Counted from the first letter of the stretch, positions 1 through 9,363 are shown. The stretch: 64,000 nucleotides of DNA from Synechocystis sp. PCC 6714 (GCF_000478825.2 NZ_CP007542.1:124001-188000), one strand, 5' to 3'. Translations and numbers: made by a program. Notes: generated from the letters alone by a model not told the origin.

Positions 1-99
1 CAGTTCTTCGGCCATTCCTTCAAGACCTTCAATTGAATGCCACTTGTCTTGATTGTTCGAATTTAATGGGTTCCAGTAAGTGACAGTTGATTTAGCCAT
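1..99 (-). CDS. 5' end of an unidentified protein, cut by window edge
   Basis: Only the first 33 codons are present; the frame is open to the window edge. The N-terminus reads MAKSTVTYWNPLNSNN and then ends in ...EGMAEEL. The start ATG (97-99) has a purine-rich GAGA stretch about 9 bases upstream. The sequence resembles the N-terminus of cupin-type proteins of cyanobacteria, but with so little visible this is only a suspicion. Confidence 0.55.
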   Translation of the reverse strand, partial: MAKSTVTYWNPLNSNNQDKWHSIEGLEGMAEEL

Positions 100-491
100 T
101 TTTGTAAATCTCTTATTGTCTAACTAGTAGATATACTGCAAATTCATAGTGTGATACCAAGTCTAAATTTTACATTTTGGTGTGACAATCTTGCAGAGAT
201 TATCTTTGGCGATCGCCTGTAAACCCCTAGTAATTTTTGCTTTATTATCTGTTTGTCCAAAGCATATTAGTATTAAATATAGACTCCACGGAAAGCCTGG
301 CTTTAGCCCGGGGAGACTTTCCTACCCTAGCAAAAATTTTTGCTATAATCCGTTGGATAAATTACCCTTTGCCATTGGATAAAATCCTGTTTTTGCTGGA
401 CAAATGCCGTAAATGTCTAGTGATTTTTCTAACGCTCTTATTGTACAAATCGGACAATTGTTCCTTTGTTTTTGGATAGCACTGAATTGGA
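100..491. other. Intergenic stretch, no gene seen
   Basis: This 390-base stretch lies between the divergent partial gene and the 3' end of the LysR gene. It has one HIP1 octamer near 209 and otherwise AT-rich DNA. Short frames overlap here on both strands, but none has a recognisable protein pattern or a convincing ribosome binding site. It presumably carries the promoter of the partial gene. Confidence 0.5.
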
Positions 492-1403
492 CTATCGAGA
501 AATCGCTTTGATTAAGTCGCGTAACCAACGATTGGCTTCATCTCGGTCATTCAAGGTACTCCACAGCATAGAAACCATCCAGGGTTTTGTTTTAACTGGC
601 AGTTCAAAAACTGTCAAATTGCAGATAGTTGCTAAATGTAGGGCAATGCGTCGGGGAATTGCCGCAACTAAATCACTGGAGGCGATCGCAAAAGGTAAAA
701 CCATCATATGGGGGGTAGTGAATGCCACTCGACGCTCTAAGTTTTGCTCATTCAACACCTTGTCTATGGCACCTGTTGTATCTCGACGTAGTGTGGTGAG
801 AGCGTGGGGAAGCTGAGCAAAGTCTTTTATACTTATCTTTCCGTGCTGGACAGCCGGATGTCCCCGACGGGCAATTCCCACAAATTGTTCTTCAAAGATA
901 GGTTCCCATTGCGTTTGTCGGGGTGGATTAGGAAAAACCCCCAATGCCACATCAATTTCTCCTTGTTCGAGCAAATCCCCAACCCTGTCTTTCTCAAACT
1001 CAATCATTTGAATGTTGATGGCGGGAGCGTTTTGCAAACTAAACCCCAGTAATGGGGGCATTACGACAAAGCTTGTGTAGTCTGAACTACCGATTGTAAA
1101 GGTGCGGTTACTGACCGATGGTTCAAAAGTTTGGTTGACGGTAACGGCTTGGCGGATCTGTTGTAATGCGGCCAGAACACCTGGGGCGATCGCCTGGGCC
1201 TTGAGCGTCGGTTGCATCTGTCGTCCTAACCGGACAAACAATTCATCTTCAAAGAGAATCCGTAAACGTTTGAGGGCTGAACTCATGGCAGGCTGACCCA
1301 TCTGCAGTTGCTGGGCCGCCTTTGTCACACTGCGTTGTTCTAACAGGGCTTCAAAAGCAACCAACAGGTTTAAATCGATCGCCGCCAAATTTATCGATTT
1401 CAT
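492..1403 (-). CDS. LysR-family transcriptional regulator
   Basis: A 303-residue protein of normal LysR length. Residues 8-67 form the winged helix-turn-helix: DLNLLVAFEALLEQRSVTKAA followed by QPAMSSALKRLR is the classic LysR signature. The remainder is a periplasmic-binding-like co-inducer domain. It is transcribed divergently from the SDR gene at 1491, with 87 bases between the starts. By family precedent it probably controls that neighbour and itself. The gap holds a short GATA-N5-TATC dyad, but I could not fix an operator. The inducer cannot be predicted. The NodD/LinR-like N-terminus suggests an aromatic or other small organic molecule, which is inference only. Confidence 0.9.
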   Translation of the reverse strand: MKSINLAAIDLNLLVAFEALLEQRSVTKAAQQLQMGQPAMSSALKRLRILFEDELFVRLGRQMQPTLKAQAIAPGVLAALQQIRQAVTVNQTFEPSVSNRTFTIGSSDYTSFVVMPPLLGFSLQNAPAINIQMIEFEKDRVGDLLEQGEIDVALGVFPNPPRQTQWEPIFEEQFVGIARRGHPAVQHGKISIKDFAQLPHALTTLRRDTTGAIDKVLNEQNLERRVAFTTPHMMVLPFAIASSDLVAAIPRRIALHLATICNLTVFELPVKTKPWMVSMLWSTLNDRDEANRWLRDLIKAISR

Positions 1404-1490
1404 TGATAGTAAGTATCTGAAATATTTTCTTTCTCAATATCTTAGGGATTGTTAATCTAGGGGGACAGCTAGTTAACTCAGAAAAACCCT

Positions 1491-2240
1491 ATGAGCTTGA
1501 CCCAGAAAATTGCCGTAATCACAGGTAGCCACAAAGGATTGGGGTATGCGATCGCCCGTCAATTGGCACGGCAAGGAACCATTCGAGTGGTGCTGACCAG
1601 TCGTAGTGAGCAGGATGGTCTTGGGGCTCAACAGCGGCTATCCCAGGAAAACCTCCAAGTAGATTTTCATCCTTTAGATGTTACCAGCGATGCCAGTGTG
1701 CAACGATTTACAGCCTGGGTACAGCAGACCTACGGCAGAGTCGATATTCTGGTCAATAATGCGGGGGTCAATCCCACCATGCACACCGAAGAATCTAGCC
1801 TGCTCACGGCTCAAATAGAAACGATGCTGGCAACTTTGACCACCAATGTTTTAGCTGTAGCTCGCATCACTCAGGCGCTCATGCCCTTGATGAAAGCGCA
1901 AAACTATGGGCGGATTGTTAACGTGTCGACTGAAATGGCTTCCCTGACTTCAATGGGTAGCGATTACTATCCCTTAGCTCCGTCCTATCGCTTGTCTAAA
2001 GTTGGATTAAATGGACTGACGGCACTCTGGGCAAAGGAACTTCAGGGCACCAATATTTTGATCAATGCCTACTCTCCGGGTTGGATGCAAACGGATATGG
2101 GGGGCTCTAATGCACCGTTCACTGCCGATGAGGGCGCCGAAACCGCTGTCTACCTGGCAACATTGCCAGAGGGGGGGGCACAGGGCAAGTTTTTTGCAGA
2201 AATGCGGAAGTTTGGGGGGGCAGTGGCACTCGCCTGGTAA
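1491..2240 (+). CDS. Short-chain dehydrogenase/reductase (SDR)
   Basis: A 249-residue classical SDR. The NAD(P)-binding motif TGSHKGLG is at residues 12-19, the structural NNAG motif near residue 90, a catalytic Ser in VSTEMAS, and the YRLSK catalytic Tyr/Lys pair near residue 167. An Arg in TSRSE after beta-2 suggests a preference for NADPH. It resembles carbonyl-reductase-type SDRs; the substrate cannot be read from sequence. It diverges from the LysR regulator at 492-1403, which is its likely controller. The C-terminal coding region has several G-runs (for example near 2165-2220). Confidence 0.9.
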   Translation: MSLTQKIAVITGSHKGLGYAIARQLARQGTIRVVLTSRSEQDGLGAQQRLSQENLQVDFHPLDVTSDASVQRFTAWVQQTYGRVDILVNNAGVNPTMHTEESSLLTAQIETMLATLTTNVLAVARITQALMPLMKAQNYGRIVNVSTEMASLTSMGSDYYPLAPSYRLSKVGLNGLTALWAKELQGTNILINAYSPGWMQTDMGGSNAPFTADEGAETAVYLATLPEGGAQGKFFAEMRKFGGAVALAW

Positions 2241-2311
2241 TTCAACGAATCCCAACAACTAATAACTAATCAACTTTATCCACACCCAAAGGGCGATCGC
2301 CAAAAATTTGA

Positions 2312-2725
2312 CTATCTTTCAACGGATGCAATGAGGGGACAAAGGGCATCTATTTTATTATCTTCAGATATAGCTGACCATTGTTCAGAGTATCTTTCTA
2401 ACTCTGATTTGAATGTCATCATATCCTTAATTTTAAGATTAAGTTCTTTTATTTTATGAGCTAATAATGTTTTTACCAAATCGCAGGGCGGTTCCCCATG
2501 ATCTGTAACCTCTAAGATCTGCCTAATTTCTTCTAAGGAGAAACCTAAAGATTGAGCTTTCTTAATAAATCCAACTTGCTGAATAGTATTGTTGTCATAG
2601 TAACGATAGCGGTTATCTCCCCGTTCTTCAGGAAAGATTAGCTGGAGTGTTTCGTAATATCTTAGAGTACCTACGGAAACCCCAGTCTGTTTGGCTATAT
2701 CACCAATTTTTAAGAGACTGACCAT
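2312..2725 (-). CDS. MerR-family metal/redox-responsive regulator
   Basis: A 137-residue MerR protein. Residues 5-25 are the helix-turn-helix (IGDIAKQTGVSVGTLRYYE), followed by the wing, a GFSLEEIRQIL segment and a dimerisation coiled coil. Two cysteines, Cys81 (GEPPCDL) and Cys129 (ALCPLI), sit where metal-sensing MerR proteins such as MerR, PbrR and CadR place ligands. This suggests a thiophilic metal or thiol-stress signal, but the third conserved Cys near residue 14 is absent. It diverges from the glutaredoxin-MauE gene, and both promoters carry a MerR-type 20-bp spacer, implying control of both genes. Confidence 0.9.
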   Translation of the reverse strand: MVSLLKIGDIAKQTGVSVGTLRYYETLQLIFPEERGDNRYRYYDNNTIQQVGFIKKAQSLGFSLEEIRQILEVTDHGEPPCDLVKTLLAHKIKELNLKIKDMMTFKSELERYSEQWSAISEDNKIDALCPLIASVER

Positions 2726-2760
2726 AATTTTAACTCTCCTTAAAATCCACTGATTTATCC

Positions 2761-2792
2761 ACTATAAACTCTCTAGTTAGCTAGAGGGTCAA
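2761..2792 (-). promoter_or_regulatory. MerR-type promoter/operator of the merR-like gene
   Basis: Read on the minus strand: -35 TTGACC (2787-2792), a 20-bp spacer and -10 TATAGT (2761-2766), 36 bases before the regulator's start codon. The spacer contains the dyad CTCTAGCTAACTAGAG. An over-long 19-20 bp spacer spanning a dyad is the hallmark of MerR-activated promoters. The site shares AACTAGAG and the TTGAC box with the divergent site at 2837, so autoregulation is likely. Confidence 0.75.
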
Positions 2793-2836
2793 GTCTTTTG
2801 ACCAGGAAAAAATTTGAAAAATAATGCTCGTAATGC

Positions 2837-2868
2837 TTGACTCTACAGTCAACTAGAGGCTCTAGAGT
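2837..2868 (+). promoter_or_regulatory. MerR-type promoter/operator of the glutaredoxin-MauE gene
   Basis: -35 TTGACT (2837-2842), spacer of 20 bp, -10 TAGAGT (2863-2868), 41 bases before the ATG at 2909. The spacer dyad is CTCTA...TAGAG (2841-2858). It resembles known operators of the PbrR/CadR type, with TTGACTCT and ACTAGAG halves. The 20-bp spacing would need DNA underwinding by a MerR protein for good transcription. Confidence 0.75.
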
Positions 2869-2908
2869 GAGCTTATTAACCTGCAATATGTTTTTTGAGG
2901 TGATCCCA

Positions 2909-3721
2909 ATGACAATTACCCATGAGCACCTGACTGACACCACAGTTCTGAAACTGTATCGCATGTCTACTCCAGATCATAACTGTCCTTGGGGACTAAA
3001 AGCCATCAATTTGTTACAGGAGCAAGGCATTCCTTTCGAGGATATTAAATTAACATCTCAGGATGAAGTTGCTTCGTTTAAGATGAAATATCAGGTAGCA
3101 ACCACTCCTCAAATCTTTCGAGGAGAGACGATGATCGGCGGTTATACTGACCTGGCTAAAATGTTGGCAGTTGAGCCAGAAAAAGCGGATTACTCCTATA
3201 CCCCAGTAATTGCTTTATTTTCCACTGCTGGATTGATTACATTGTCAACATCCCTAGGATTAACTGGGTTAATGGGTATTTCTCTATCAATGCTTGCTTC
3301 GCTCAAGTTAATGGATATTGAGTCCTTTGCTAATAGCTTTGAAAAATATGACTTAATCACCAAAAAATGCAAAGCTTATGGTAGAGTCTATCCTTTTATT
3401 GAATTAATTCTAGGTTTGGGTTATTTGTCGGGAATAGCACCATTGGCCACTGGCATTGTTTCTTTTTTAGTTGGCATTAGTGGCACAGCGTCCGTTTTTA
3501 AGGCTGTTTACATTGATAAACTTTCTCTGAATTGCGCCTGTATTGGAGGAAATTCAAAAGCTCCCTTAGGAATTATTAGTTTTTCCGAGAATGCAATTAT
3601 GGCTCTGATGGGAGTTAGTTTGCTATTCTCTTCTTTTGGTAAACCATCATTAAATACTGGAGAGATTAATGATTCACTAATGTCCTATAGGATAGAAGCA
3701 GTGACATTAAAAGCCAATTAG
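2909..3721 (+). CDS. Glutaredoxin-like domain fused to MauE/DoxX-type membrane domain
   Basis: About 270 residues. Residues 10-90 are a glutaredoxin-like thioredoxin fold with a monothiol-type CPWG site (near residue 25) and the cis-Pro segment ATTPQIF. The rest has four or five hydrophobic helices of the MauE/DoxX family and a conserved LNCACIGG motif whose cysteines could shuttle electrons across the membrane. The likely role is thiol/disulfide or glutathione-linked redox chemistry at the plasma membrane; the partner is unknown. I chose the ATG at 2909, although the frame is open from 2837. The earlier ATG overlaps the -35 box, and residues before MTITHEH show no domain similarity. Confidence 0.8.
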   Translation: MTITHEHLTDTTVLKLYRMSTPDHNCPWGLKAINLLQEQGIPFEDIKLTSQDEVASFKMKYQVATTPQIFRGETMIGGYTDLAKMLAVEPEKADYSYTPVIALFSTAGLITLSTSLGLTGLMGISLSMLASLKLMDIESFANSFEKYDLITKKCKAYGRVYPFIELILGLGYLSGIAPLATGIVSFLVGISGTASVFKAVYIDKLSLNCACIGGNSKAPLGIISFSENAIMALMGVSLLFSSFGKPSLNTGEINDSLMSYRIEAVTLKAN

Positions 3722-3792
3722 TTTTTGTTAATTGGATAATTTCAGAATTTTATGGGCTATGGGCAGTGATTAATTCATTGTCTATAGCTTTT

Positions 3793-4272
3793 TTAATATT
3801 TAAAATTAAACCTACCGTTAACTTTTTCACCGTTGATGTCACTTAAAATTGCAAGTTTATAATCCCCGGCTACTTGAGTAGAAAGAATAGCGGTATAATG
3901 CTTGTCTTGATCGCTATATTTAAAGTCAATTTCTTGTTGAGTGCCATCGGGTAACTGAATTTTACCGGTCACAGTGGCATCGGGAAGAGGATTATGTTCA
4001 ACTCCCTTTTGCAGGTAAAAATCTAGATGGAAACCACCAGCTTCTTTAACGGCAAGTAGTTCCAAATGGTAATCGCCTATTTCAATTACTTGTCCACCTT
4101 TACCCCCATGGGATTCGGTTTTATTTTCCTCAACATTTTCTGTGGGGGCAATGCTAGGAGTTGGGGTTGGAGTAACGTAATTATCTGTTGAGGGGGTTTG
4201 ATTGCCACAGGCATTGAGGATTAGGACGGTGGCTAAAATGGTGATGGGTTGGGCTAGGATTCGGTATTTCAT
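3793..4272 (-). CDS. Secreted lipoprotein, third gene of metal-efflux operon
   Basis: 159 residues. The N-terminus has a signal peptide ending in the lipobox LNAC (Cys21 is the likely lipidated residue). A Pro/Thr/Glu linker follows, then a His/Gly patch (ESHGGKGG) and a beta-rich domain of about 100 residues resembling small periplasmic beta-sandwich proteins. It lies 15 bases after the RND pump gene on the same strand, so it is probably co-transcribed. A periplasmic metal-binding or pump-accessory role is inferred from position only. I do not recognise a named family. Confidence 0.75.
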   Translation of the reverse strand: MKYRILAQPITILATVLILNACGNQTPSTDNYVTPTPTPSIAPTENVEENKTESHGGKGGQVIEIGDYHLELLAVKEAGGFHLDFYLQKGVEHNPLPDATVTGKIQLPDGTQQEIDFKYSDQDKHYTAILSTQVAGDYKLAILSDINGEKVNGRFNFKY

Positions 4273-4287
4273 AAATAAGTTAATAAT

Positions 4288-7200
4288 TTAAACCTTAGTT
4301 AGGCTTTGGGAATGAACGGCTTTCACAGTAGATGAAGTAGCAATAGATGGGCGCAAAAATCGGCCAAATTGGGCGTATAAAGCAGGTAATACCAGTAGGG
4401 TTAAAGCGGTGGAGGTAAAGAGTCCGCCTAAAATAACGATCGCCAGGGGTTGGAGAATTTCCTTACCGGCTCCGGTTCCAATGGCCAGGGGAAGCATACC
4501 CAGGGCGGAAGTGAGGGCAGTCATCAAAATGGCGACTAATCTTTCCTTGGAACCTTCATGGATAACCTGGGCCAGAGGCAATGCTAAGGCAAACTTTTGA
4601 TTGTAGTTATCTACCAGCAATAAGCCATTACGGACAGCAACGCCGAATAGGGTAATAAAACCCACCAAAGAAGCAACGGAAATAACTCCCCCCGTCACGG
4701 CGATCGCCAAAATACCTCCTGCTAGAGCTAGGGGAAGATTGACCATAATCATCAAAGTTGCGGGCAAAGATTTAACGGCGAAATACATCAAAATAGTGAT
4801 GACAATTATCGCCAATAAACCAAAAACCAAAAGATTTTGACTGGCCCGTTCCTCCGATTCAAATTGGCCGCCATACTGGATGAAATAACCGGTGGGGAGA
4901 GAAACTTCTGATTTAACTTGACTTTGAATATCGTTAACAACGGAACGGAGATCTCGACCCTTAACATTGGCGGAGACGACGATCAACCGGGAAACATTTT
5001 CTCGATTGATGGTGTTGGGGCCATTACCATAACTAATTTGAGCCACTTGGGCCAGGGGAATTTTAGTGCCGCTGGGGGTGTCTACCAGTAAATTACTAAT
5101 CGTTTCTAAATTATTGCGGGCATCTGCTTTCAGCCAAACCAGCAGATCAAATAATTGTTGATCCTGCAAAACTTGGGAGGCTACTCTACCATTCAATGCT
5201 GTTTCTACCAACTCAGAAAGTTGACCAACGGTTAACCCATAACGCCCGGCCGCTAGGCGATCAAACTGAATTTGTACCTGACGCACAGGGACTTGGGGTT
5301 CTAGTTGTAAATCCACCAGCCCAGGAATTTCCGCCATGGCTGTTTCCACTGATTTCCCGAGGGTGCGGAGTTGTTCTAAGTCAGGGCCAAAAATTTTAAC
5401 GGCGATCGCACTTCTTACTCCCGATAACACTTCATCCATGCGGTGGGAAATAAAACCGCCAATGTTAGGAGCCACCCCAGGTATTTTGTCAAACTCAGCC
5501 CGTAGGGTTTCGATACTCCCTTCTCGGTCGGCCATCCCTGCGTCACTGAGTTCTACGTCCAAATGTCCTAAATTAACCCCACCGGCATCGGCATCCCCTG
5601 GGGCCCGGCCAGAACGTAATTGTACGGAGCTAAAGCGGGAGTCTTCTTTGAGGGCATCCTGGAGGGCAAAACCGACCCGATTGGTGGCTTCTAGGGAACT
5701 TCCGGGATAGAGAAGTAGGGCATTAACCAAAGATTGTTCTTGGAATTCCGGCAGAAAAACCCGCCCCATACTCGGTACTAGACTAAGGGAAAAGATAAAA
5801 AAGGCGATCGCCGCCCCAATAATCCAGCGGGGATGGTGGGTACTGAACTTTAATAAGGGTTGGTAGATCCTCTGGCTAATGCGAGCTAACCAAGTTTCAT
5901 TACTGGGCAAACGACAGGGGGCTAATAGGAGGGCACAGAGGGCTGGGGAAAGGGTCATGGCCACTAGGGTCGAAGCCAAAATGGACAATAAATAGGCCAC
6001 CCCCATGGGGGCAAAAATCCGCCCTTCTACCCCCGTCAGACTAAAAATCGGGGCAAAGACAACAACGATGATCACTGTAGAAAAAATCACACTGGTACGA
6101 ACTTCCACAGAGGTGTCGTAAACCACTTGGAAAGGATGCTTGGGATTGCCCAAAGCTTGATTTTGGCGCAGACCCCGGTAGCAATTTTCCATGTCCACAA
6201 TGGAGTCGTCCACCACAGAACCGATCGCCACCGCTAAGCCCCCTAGGGTCATGGCATTAATACCCTGGCCAAACCAACCCAAAATCATCATGCCAATGAG
6301 AATGGAAAGGGGAATGGCACTGAGGGTAATAATCGCAGTGCGCCAATTCATCAGAAACATCACCATCACCACAGCGACGATGATAATGCCATCCCGCAAA
6401 GAGTCCCGCACATTGGCGATCGCCGCTTCGATAAAACTTTCTTGGCGAAACGTGACTTGGAGATTAACCCCGGTGGGGAGGGCTGCTTTCACCTCTGCCA
6501 TAGCTTTTTCCACCGCCTTACTCACCGTGGGGGTATCGGCTTGGGGTTGTTTATCAATCACCAGCACCACTGCCCGTTGGCCATCCACACTACCATCTCC
6601 CCTAGTCAAGGCAGGGCCAATGGTCACATCTGCCACATCTCGGAGCAGAATGGGTTTACCGTCCCTGGCCGTCACCACAGAATCCGCCAATTGGGAGATA
6701 TTTTCGATGCGCCCCAAACCTCGAATCACGTCTTCTTGGTCGGCGGTCAATAAAAATCCCCCCGCCGCATTGACATTGGCTTCTTCCACCGCCTCTGTCA
6801 CCTGTTGTAGGGAAATATTAAAAGCTTTGAGGCGGGCCGGATCAACCAGAACTTGATATTGCTTAACATCCCCCCCATAGGCCACCACTTGGGAAACCCC
6901 CGATACTGCCAAGATTTGATTGGTAATCTCCCGATCCACCCGTCGTCGTATTTCCATTAGGTTTACTTCAGACGGCTCAGCTGACTGATCCACCGTCAAG
7001 GCATACATTAAAATTGTACTAATAGGTGAAGAAACCGGGGAAATTTGCGGTTCCTCAGTCCCGGCAGGTAATTTACTCCGGGCGGATTGTAGCCGTTCCG
7101 TCACCAATTGTCTGGCTCGGTAAATGTCTGTGTTATCGGCAAAAATGGCCTTAACCACGGAAATGCCCACCGCTGAGGAAGACCGCACCATTTCTACTCC

Positions 7201-7431
7201 TGGGGTGCCATTCACCGCACTTTCGATAGGCAGAGTGATTAACGTTTCCACTTCCTCCGGCGCTAAACCGGGAGCCTCGGTTTGGATTTCCACCTGGGGC
7301 GGTGCAAAGGGGGGAAACACATCCAACGGCATCTGGGTGAGGTTGTAGGTTCCTAAAATAGCCACCAAAATGGCTCCAATAACCACTAGCCAACGTTGGG
7401 CGATCGACCATTTGAGGATGGCATTAAGCAT
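4288..7431 (-). CDS. Heavy-metal RND efflux pump, inner-membrane subunit (CusA/CzcA family)
   Basis: 1047 residues, the standard length for an HME-RND transporter. Features seen: TM1 near residues 14-30, the first periplasmic loop with FPPFAPPQVEIQT, a TM4 segment reading AVAIGSVVDDSIVDMEN, and a second half mirroring the first with SVASLVGFITLFGVAVRNG. It would use the proton gradient to export metal ions from the periplasm with the adaptor encoded upstream. The TM4 VDD-type motif differs from the DFG-type motif of CzcA, so the metal (Cu/Ag versus Co/Zn/Ni) cannot be assigned. The order is adaptor, pump, lipoprotein; the gap to the adaptor is 47 bases. No outer-membrane channel gene is present nearby. 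Confidence 0.93.
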   Translation of the reverse strand: MLNAILKWSIAQRWLVVIGAILVAILGTYNLTQMPLDVFPPFAPPQVEIQTEAPGLAPEEVETLITLPIESAVNGTPGVEMVRSSSAVGISVVKAIFADNTDIYRARQLVTERLQSARSKLPAGTEEPQISPVSSPISTILMYALTVDQSAEPSEVNLMEIRRRVDREITNQILAVSGVSQVVAYGGDVKQYQVLVDPARLKAFNISLQQVTEAVEEANVNAAGGFLLTADQEDVIRGLGRIENISQLADSVVTARDGKPILLRDVADVTIGPALTRGDGSVDGQRAVVLVIDKQPQADTPTVSKAVEKAMAEVKAALPTGVNLQVTFRQESFIEAAIANVRDSLRDGIIIVAVVMVMFLMNWRTAIITLSAIPLSILIGMMILGWFGQGINAMTLGGLAVAIGSVVDDSIVDMENCYRGLRQNQALGNPKHPFQVVYDTSVEVRTSVIFSTVIIVVVFAPIFSLTGVEGRIFAPMGVAYLLSILASTLVAMTLSPALCALLLAPCRLPSNETWLARISQRIYQPLLKFSTHHPRWIIGAAIAFFIFSLSLVPSMGRVFLPEFQEQSLVNALLLYPGSSLEATNRVGFALQDALKEDSRFSSVQLRSGRAPGDADAGGVNLGHLDVELSDAGMADREGSIETLRAEFDKIPGVAPNIGGFISHRMDEVLSGVRSAIAVKIFGPDLEQLRTLGKSVETAMAEIPGLVDLQLEPQVPVRQVQIQFDRLAAGRYGLTVGQLSELVETALNGRVASQVLQDQQLFDLLVWLKADARNNLETISNLLVDTPSGTKIPLAQVAQISYGNGPNTINRENVSRLIVVSANVKGRDLRSVVNDIQSQVKSEVSLPTGYFIQYGGQFESEERASQNLLVFGLLAIIVITILMYFAVKSLPATLMIMVNLPLALAGGILAIAVTGGVISVASLVGFITLFGVAVRNGLLLVDNYNQKFALALPLAQVIHEGSKERLVAILMTALTSALGMLPLAIGTGAGKEILQPLAIVILGGLFTSTALTLLVLPALYAQFGRFLRPSIATSSTVKAVHSQSLTKV

Positions 7432-7478
7432 TTTCTAGGTAAATAGGGTTGATGGATAGCTTCGATGGGACAGGAAAT

Positions 7479-9116
7479 TTAAGAAAAGTCTTGGTGGGAG
7501 GAAGTTTCAACTAGCACCTTTTCAGCTTGTATAGATGGCTCATCCTGGTTTGGGGTCAAAGTCTGCTCTGATAATGCTTGGCTTCGTTGTCGTTTCCCCC
7601 AGAGACTACCGGCCCAAAATAGTCCAGCGGCAACTACAGTTCCCACCAGAGGTAAAAGCCACCCTGATGATGTGGGCAGAGCCAAGGTAGATTCTGTTGT
7701 TTCCAATAATTCTTCGGTCTCTTCCGTCTCTTCAGGGGGTTTTGCTCGTAGGGACTGGGCATAAAGTTGACTGGCCCGTTGGTTAACTACTAAATCCCCT
7801 GCAAATAAGCCTTCTTTTATTTCTACCCAGTCCCCAGAAACTTGTCCTAGGGTCACAGAAACAGGTTCAAAAATATTGCCATTCTGCACAAAAACCAGAT
7901 TTTGTTGATCGTTGGTTTTGACAATGGCCGATTGCGGTACCGCTAACACCGGGGTAGAGGTACGGTCGGTTAGCACTTCCAATTCCACAAATAGACCGGG
8001 TTTCAATTGACCATCGGGATTATCCAATGTTGCTTTCACAGAAACGATACGATTTTCCCCTTCCACCACGGAGCCGATTTGATTAATCCGTCCCGTAAAG
8101 GTTTGTTGGGGGGAACTGCTAACCCAGCCCCGAATTGCTTGGCCCTGGCGAATTTTGTTCAGATCCTTTTCGTAAATACTGGCTGAAACTTGAACTTGCT
8201 GACTATTGATAATGGTAAAAATAGCTTCCCCTGCATCTTCTCGGGATTCTCCGACCTTGATTTCATGCTCTGGGGTACTGGCTGGGTCAATGACTATGCC
8301 AGCAATGGGGGCTGTAATGACAATAGTGCCGTCGGGGCGGGCATTGGTTCCCAGTTGTTGCAAACGGGTCTGATAGGTTTCTTCACTTAATTTGACCTGT
8401 TTTTGGGCAACATTCAAGGCGGTTTGGGCCCGCTTAATTTGGGCTTGGGCTTCACTTACGGGTAAACGGCTTTGGACTTTGACTAAATCAGCATTGGCTG
8501 TGGCTAAGGCAACTTCCGACTCCAAAAGCTGACGACGGGGTAAGGCCCCATTGGCTTCGAGTTCTTGGTCACGGTTGTAACGCTCCTGGGCAAAAGCTTT
8601 GGCAATGCGGGCTTCTTCGATTTCACTGTTAACTAACCGTTGTTGTTGCCGATAATTTTCCTGGGCTAGTTGTAGGTCTGCTTGGGCTTGTTCCACAGCG
8701 GCGATCGCCAAGCTACGACGGTCTTGGGCAGTGGTGCGGAGTTCAGCTAATTCGGCACTGGTCATAATGGCGACGGCTTGACCCGCCTTAACAGTTTCCC
8801 CTGGATTAACTAATAGTTGGAGTAATTTTCCTCCCACGGGGGTTGTGACCTCAACCCGTTGTTGCGGCAGGGTTTCAATCTGGCCCGTTGTTCTAACGCC
8901 GGTATCTAGATAACGAGGTTGTAAAGGTTCTACTTGAATATCCAAACGACGAATGGTGTCCCCATCAAGGGCAATGCCCTGGGCAGATTGAGCTGATTCA
9001 CTTTGGTGAAATTCATCGCCATGGCCCGCATGCGCCAGGGTTGCCTTGGGAGACAATACCAGCACTCCCAATACCAGGGAGATAGCCCAGCCCTGGGCAA
9101 TCGCTCGATTTTGCAT
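7479..9116 (-). CDS. RND efflux periplasmic adaptor (membrane fusion protein, CusB/CzcB type)
   Basis: 545 residues from the ATG at 9116, where a clean signal peptide begins (MQNRAIAQGWAISLVLG... ending near ATLAHA). Immediately after it is a His-rich HAGHGDEFH stretch that could bind metal. Then come a lipoyl-like half (TPVGGKLLQLLVNPGETVKAGQ), a long coiled-coil hairpin rich in Ala/Gln/Glu, the second lipoyl half, and a beta-barrel domain. A C-terminal TM helix near residues 485-505 follows a Glu/Thr-rich linker, which is unusual for this family and may anchor the C-terminus. The frame extends upstream to 9221, but that part lacks signal-peptide features. It is the first gene of the efflux operon. 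Confidence 0.88.
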   Translation of the reverse strand: MQNRAIAQGWAISLVLGVLVLSPKATLAHAGHGDEFHQSESAQSAQGIALDGDTIRRLDIQVEPLQPRYLDTGVRTTGQIETLPQQRVEVTTPVGGKLLQLLVNPGETVKAGQAVAIMTSAELAELRTTAQDRRSLAIAAVEQAQADLQLAQENYRQQQRLVNSEIEEARIAKAFAQERYNRDQELEANGALPRRQLLESEVALATANADLVKVQSRLPVSEAQAQIKRAQTALNVAQKQVKLSEETYQTRLQQLGTNARPDGTIVITAPIAGIVIDPASTPEHEIKVGESREDAGEAIFTIINSQQVQVSASIYEKDLNKIRQGQAIRGWVSSSPQQTFTGRINQIGSVVEGENRIVSVKATLDNPDGQLKPGLFVELEVLTDRTSTPVLAVPQSAIVKTNDQQNLVFVQNGNIFEPVSVTLGQVSGDWVEIKEGLFAGDLVVNQRASQLYAQSLRAKPPEETEETEELLETTESTLALPTSSGWLLPLVGTVVAAGLFWAGSLWGKRQRSQALSEQTLTPNQDEPSIQAEKVLVETSSHQDFS

Positions 9117-9363
9117 AGGATTCTGACAGCGCAACCCTTTCAGTCTTTCATAGGAATATGAAACCAAGATGAAATGAGCTCTAAGGGACGGAGGAAAGAA
9201 GCAAATGGAGAGCAATTCCACTCTTTCTCTGAGATGGCGCCAGGGGCCAGAACCGGCTGTTTTTCTGGTGCTTACCGTTGTTCCATCTTTAAGGGCTGGG
9301 GTTTGCCTTTTTGCCCGAGGTTGCGGCCTAGGCTAAACTTAGCCTTCCGCTGCATTTGATTTG

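Noticed and set aside
182-528. Three overlapping short frames before the LysR gene
   Set aside because: No ribosome binding site, no protein-like pattern, frames overlap on both strands.
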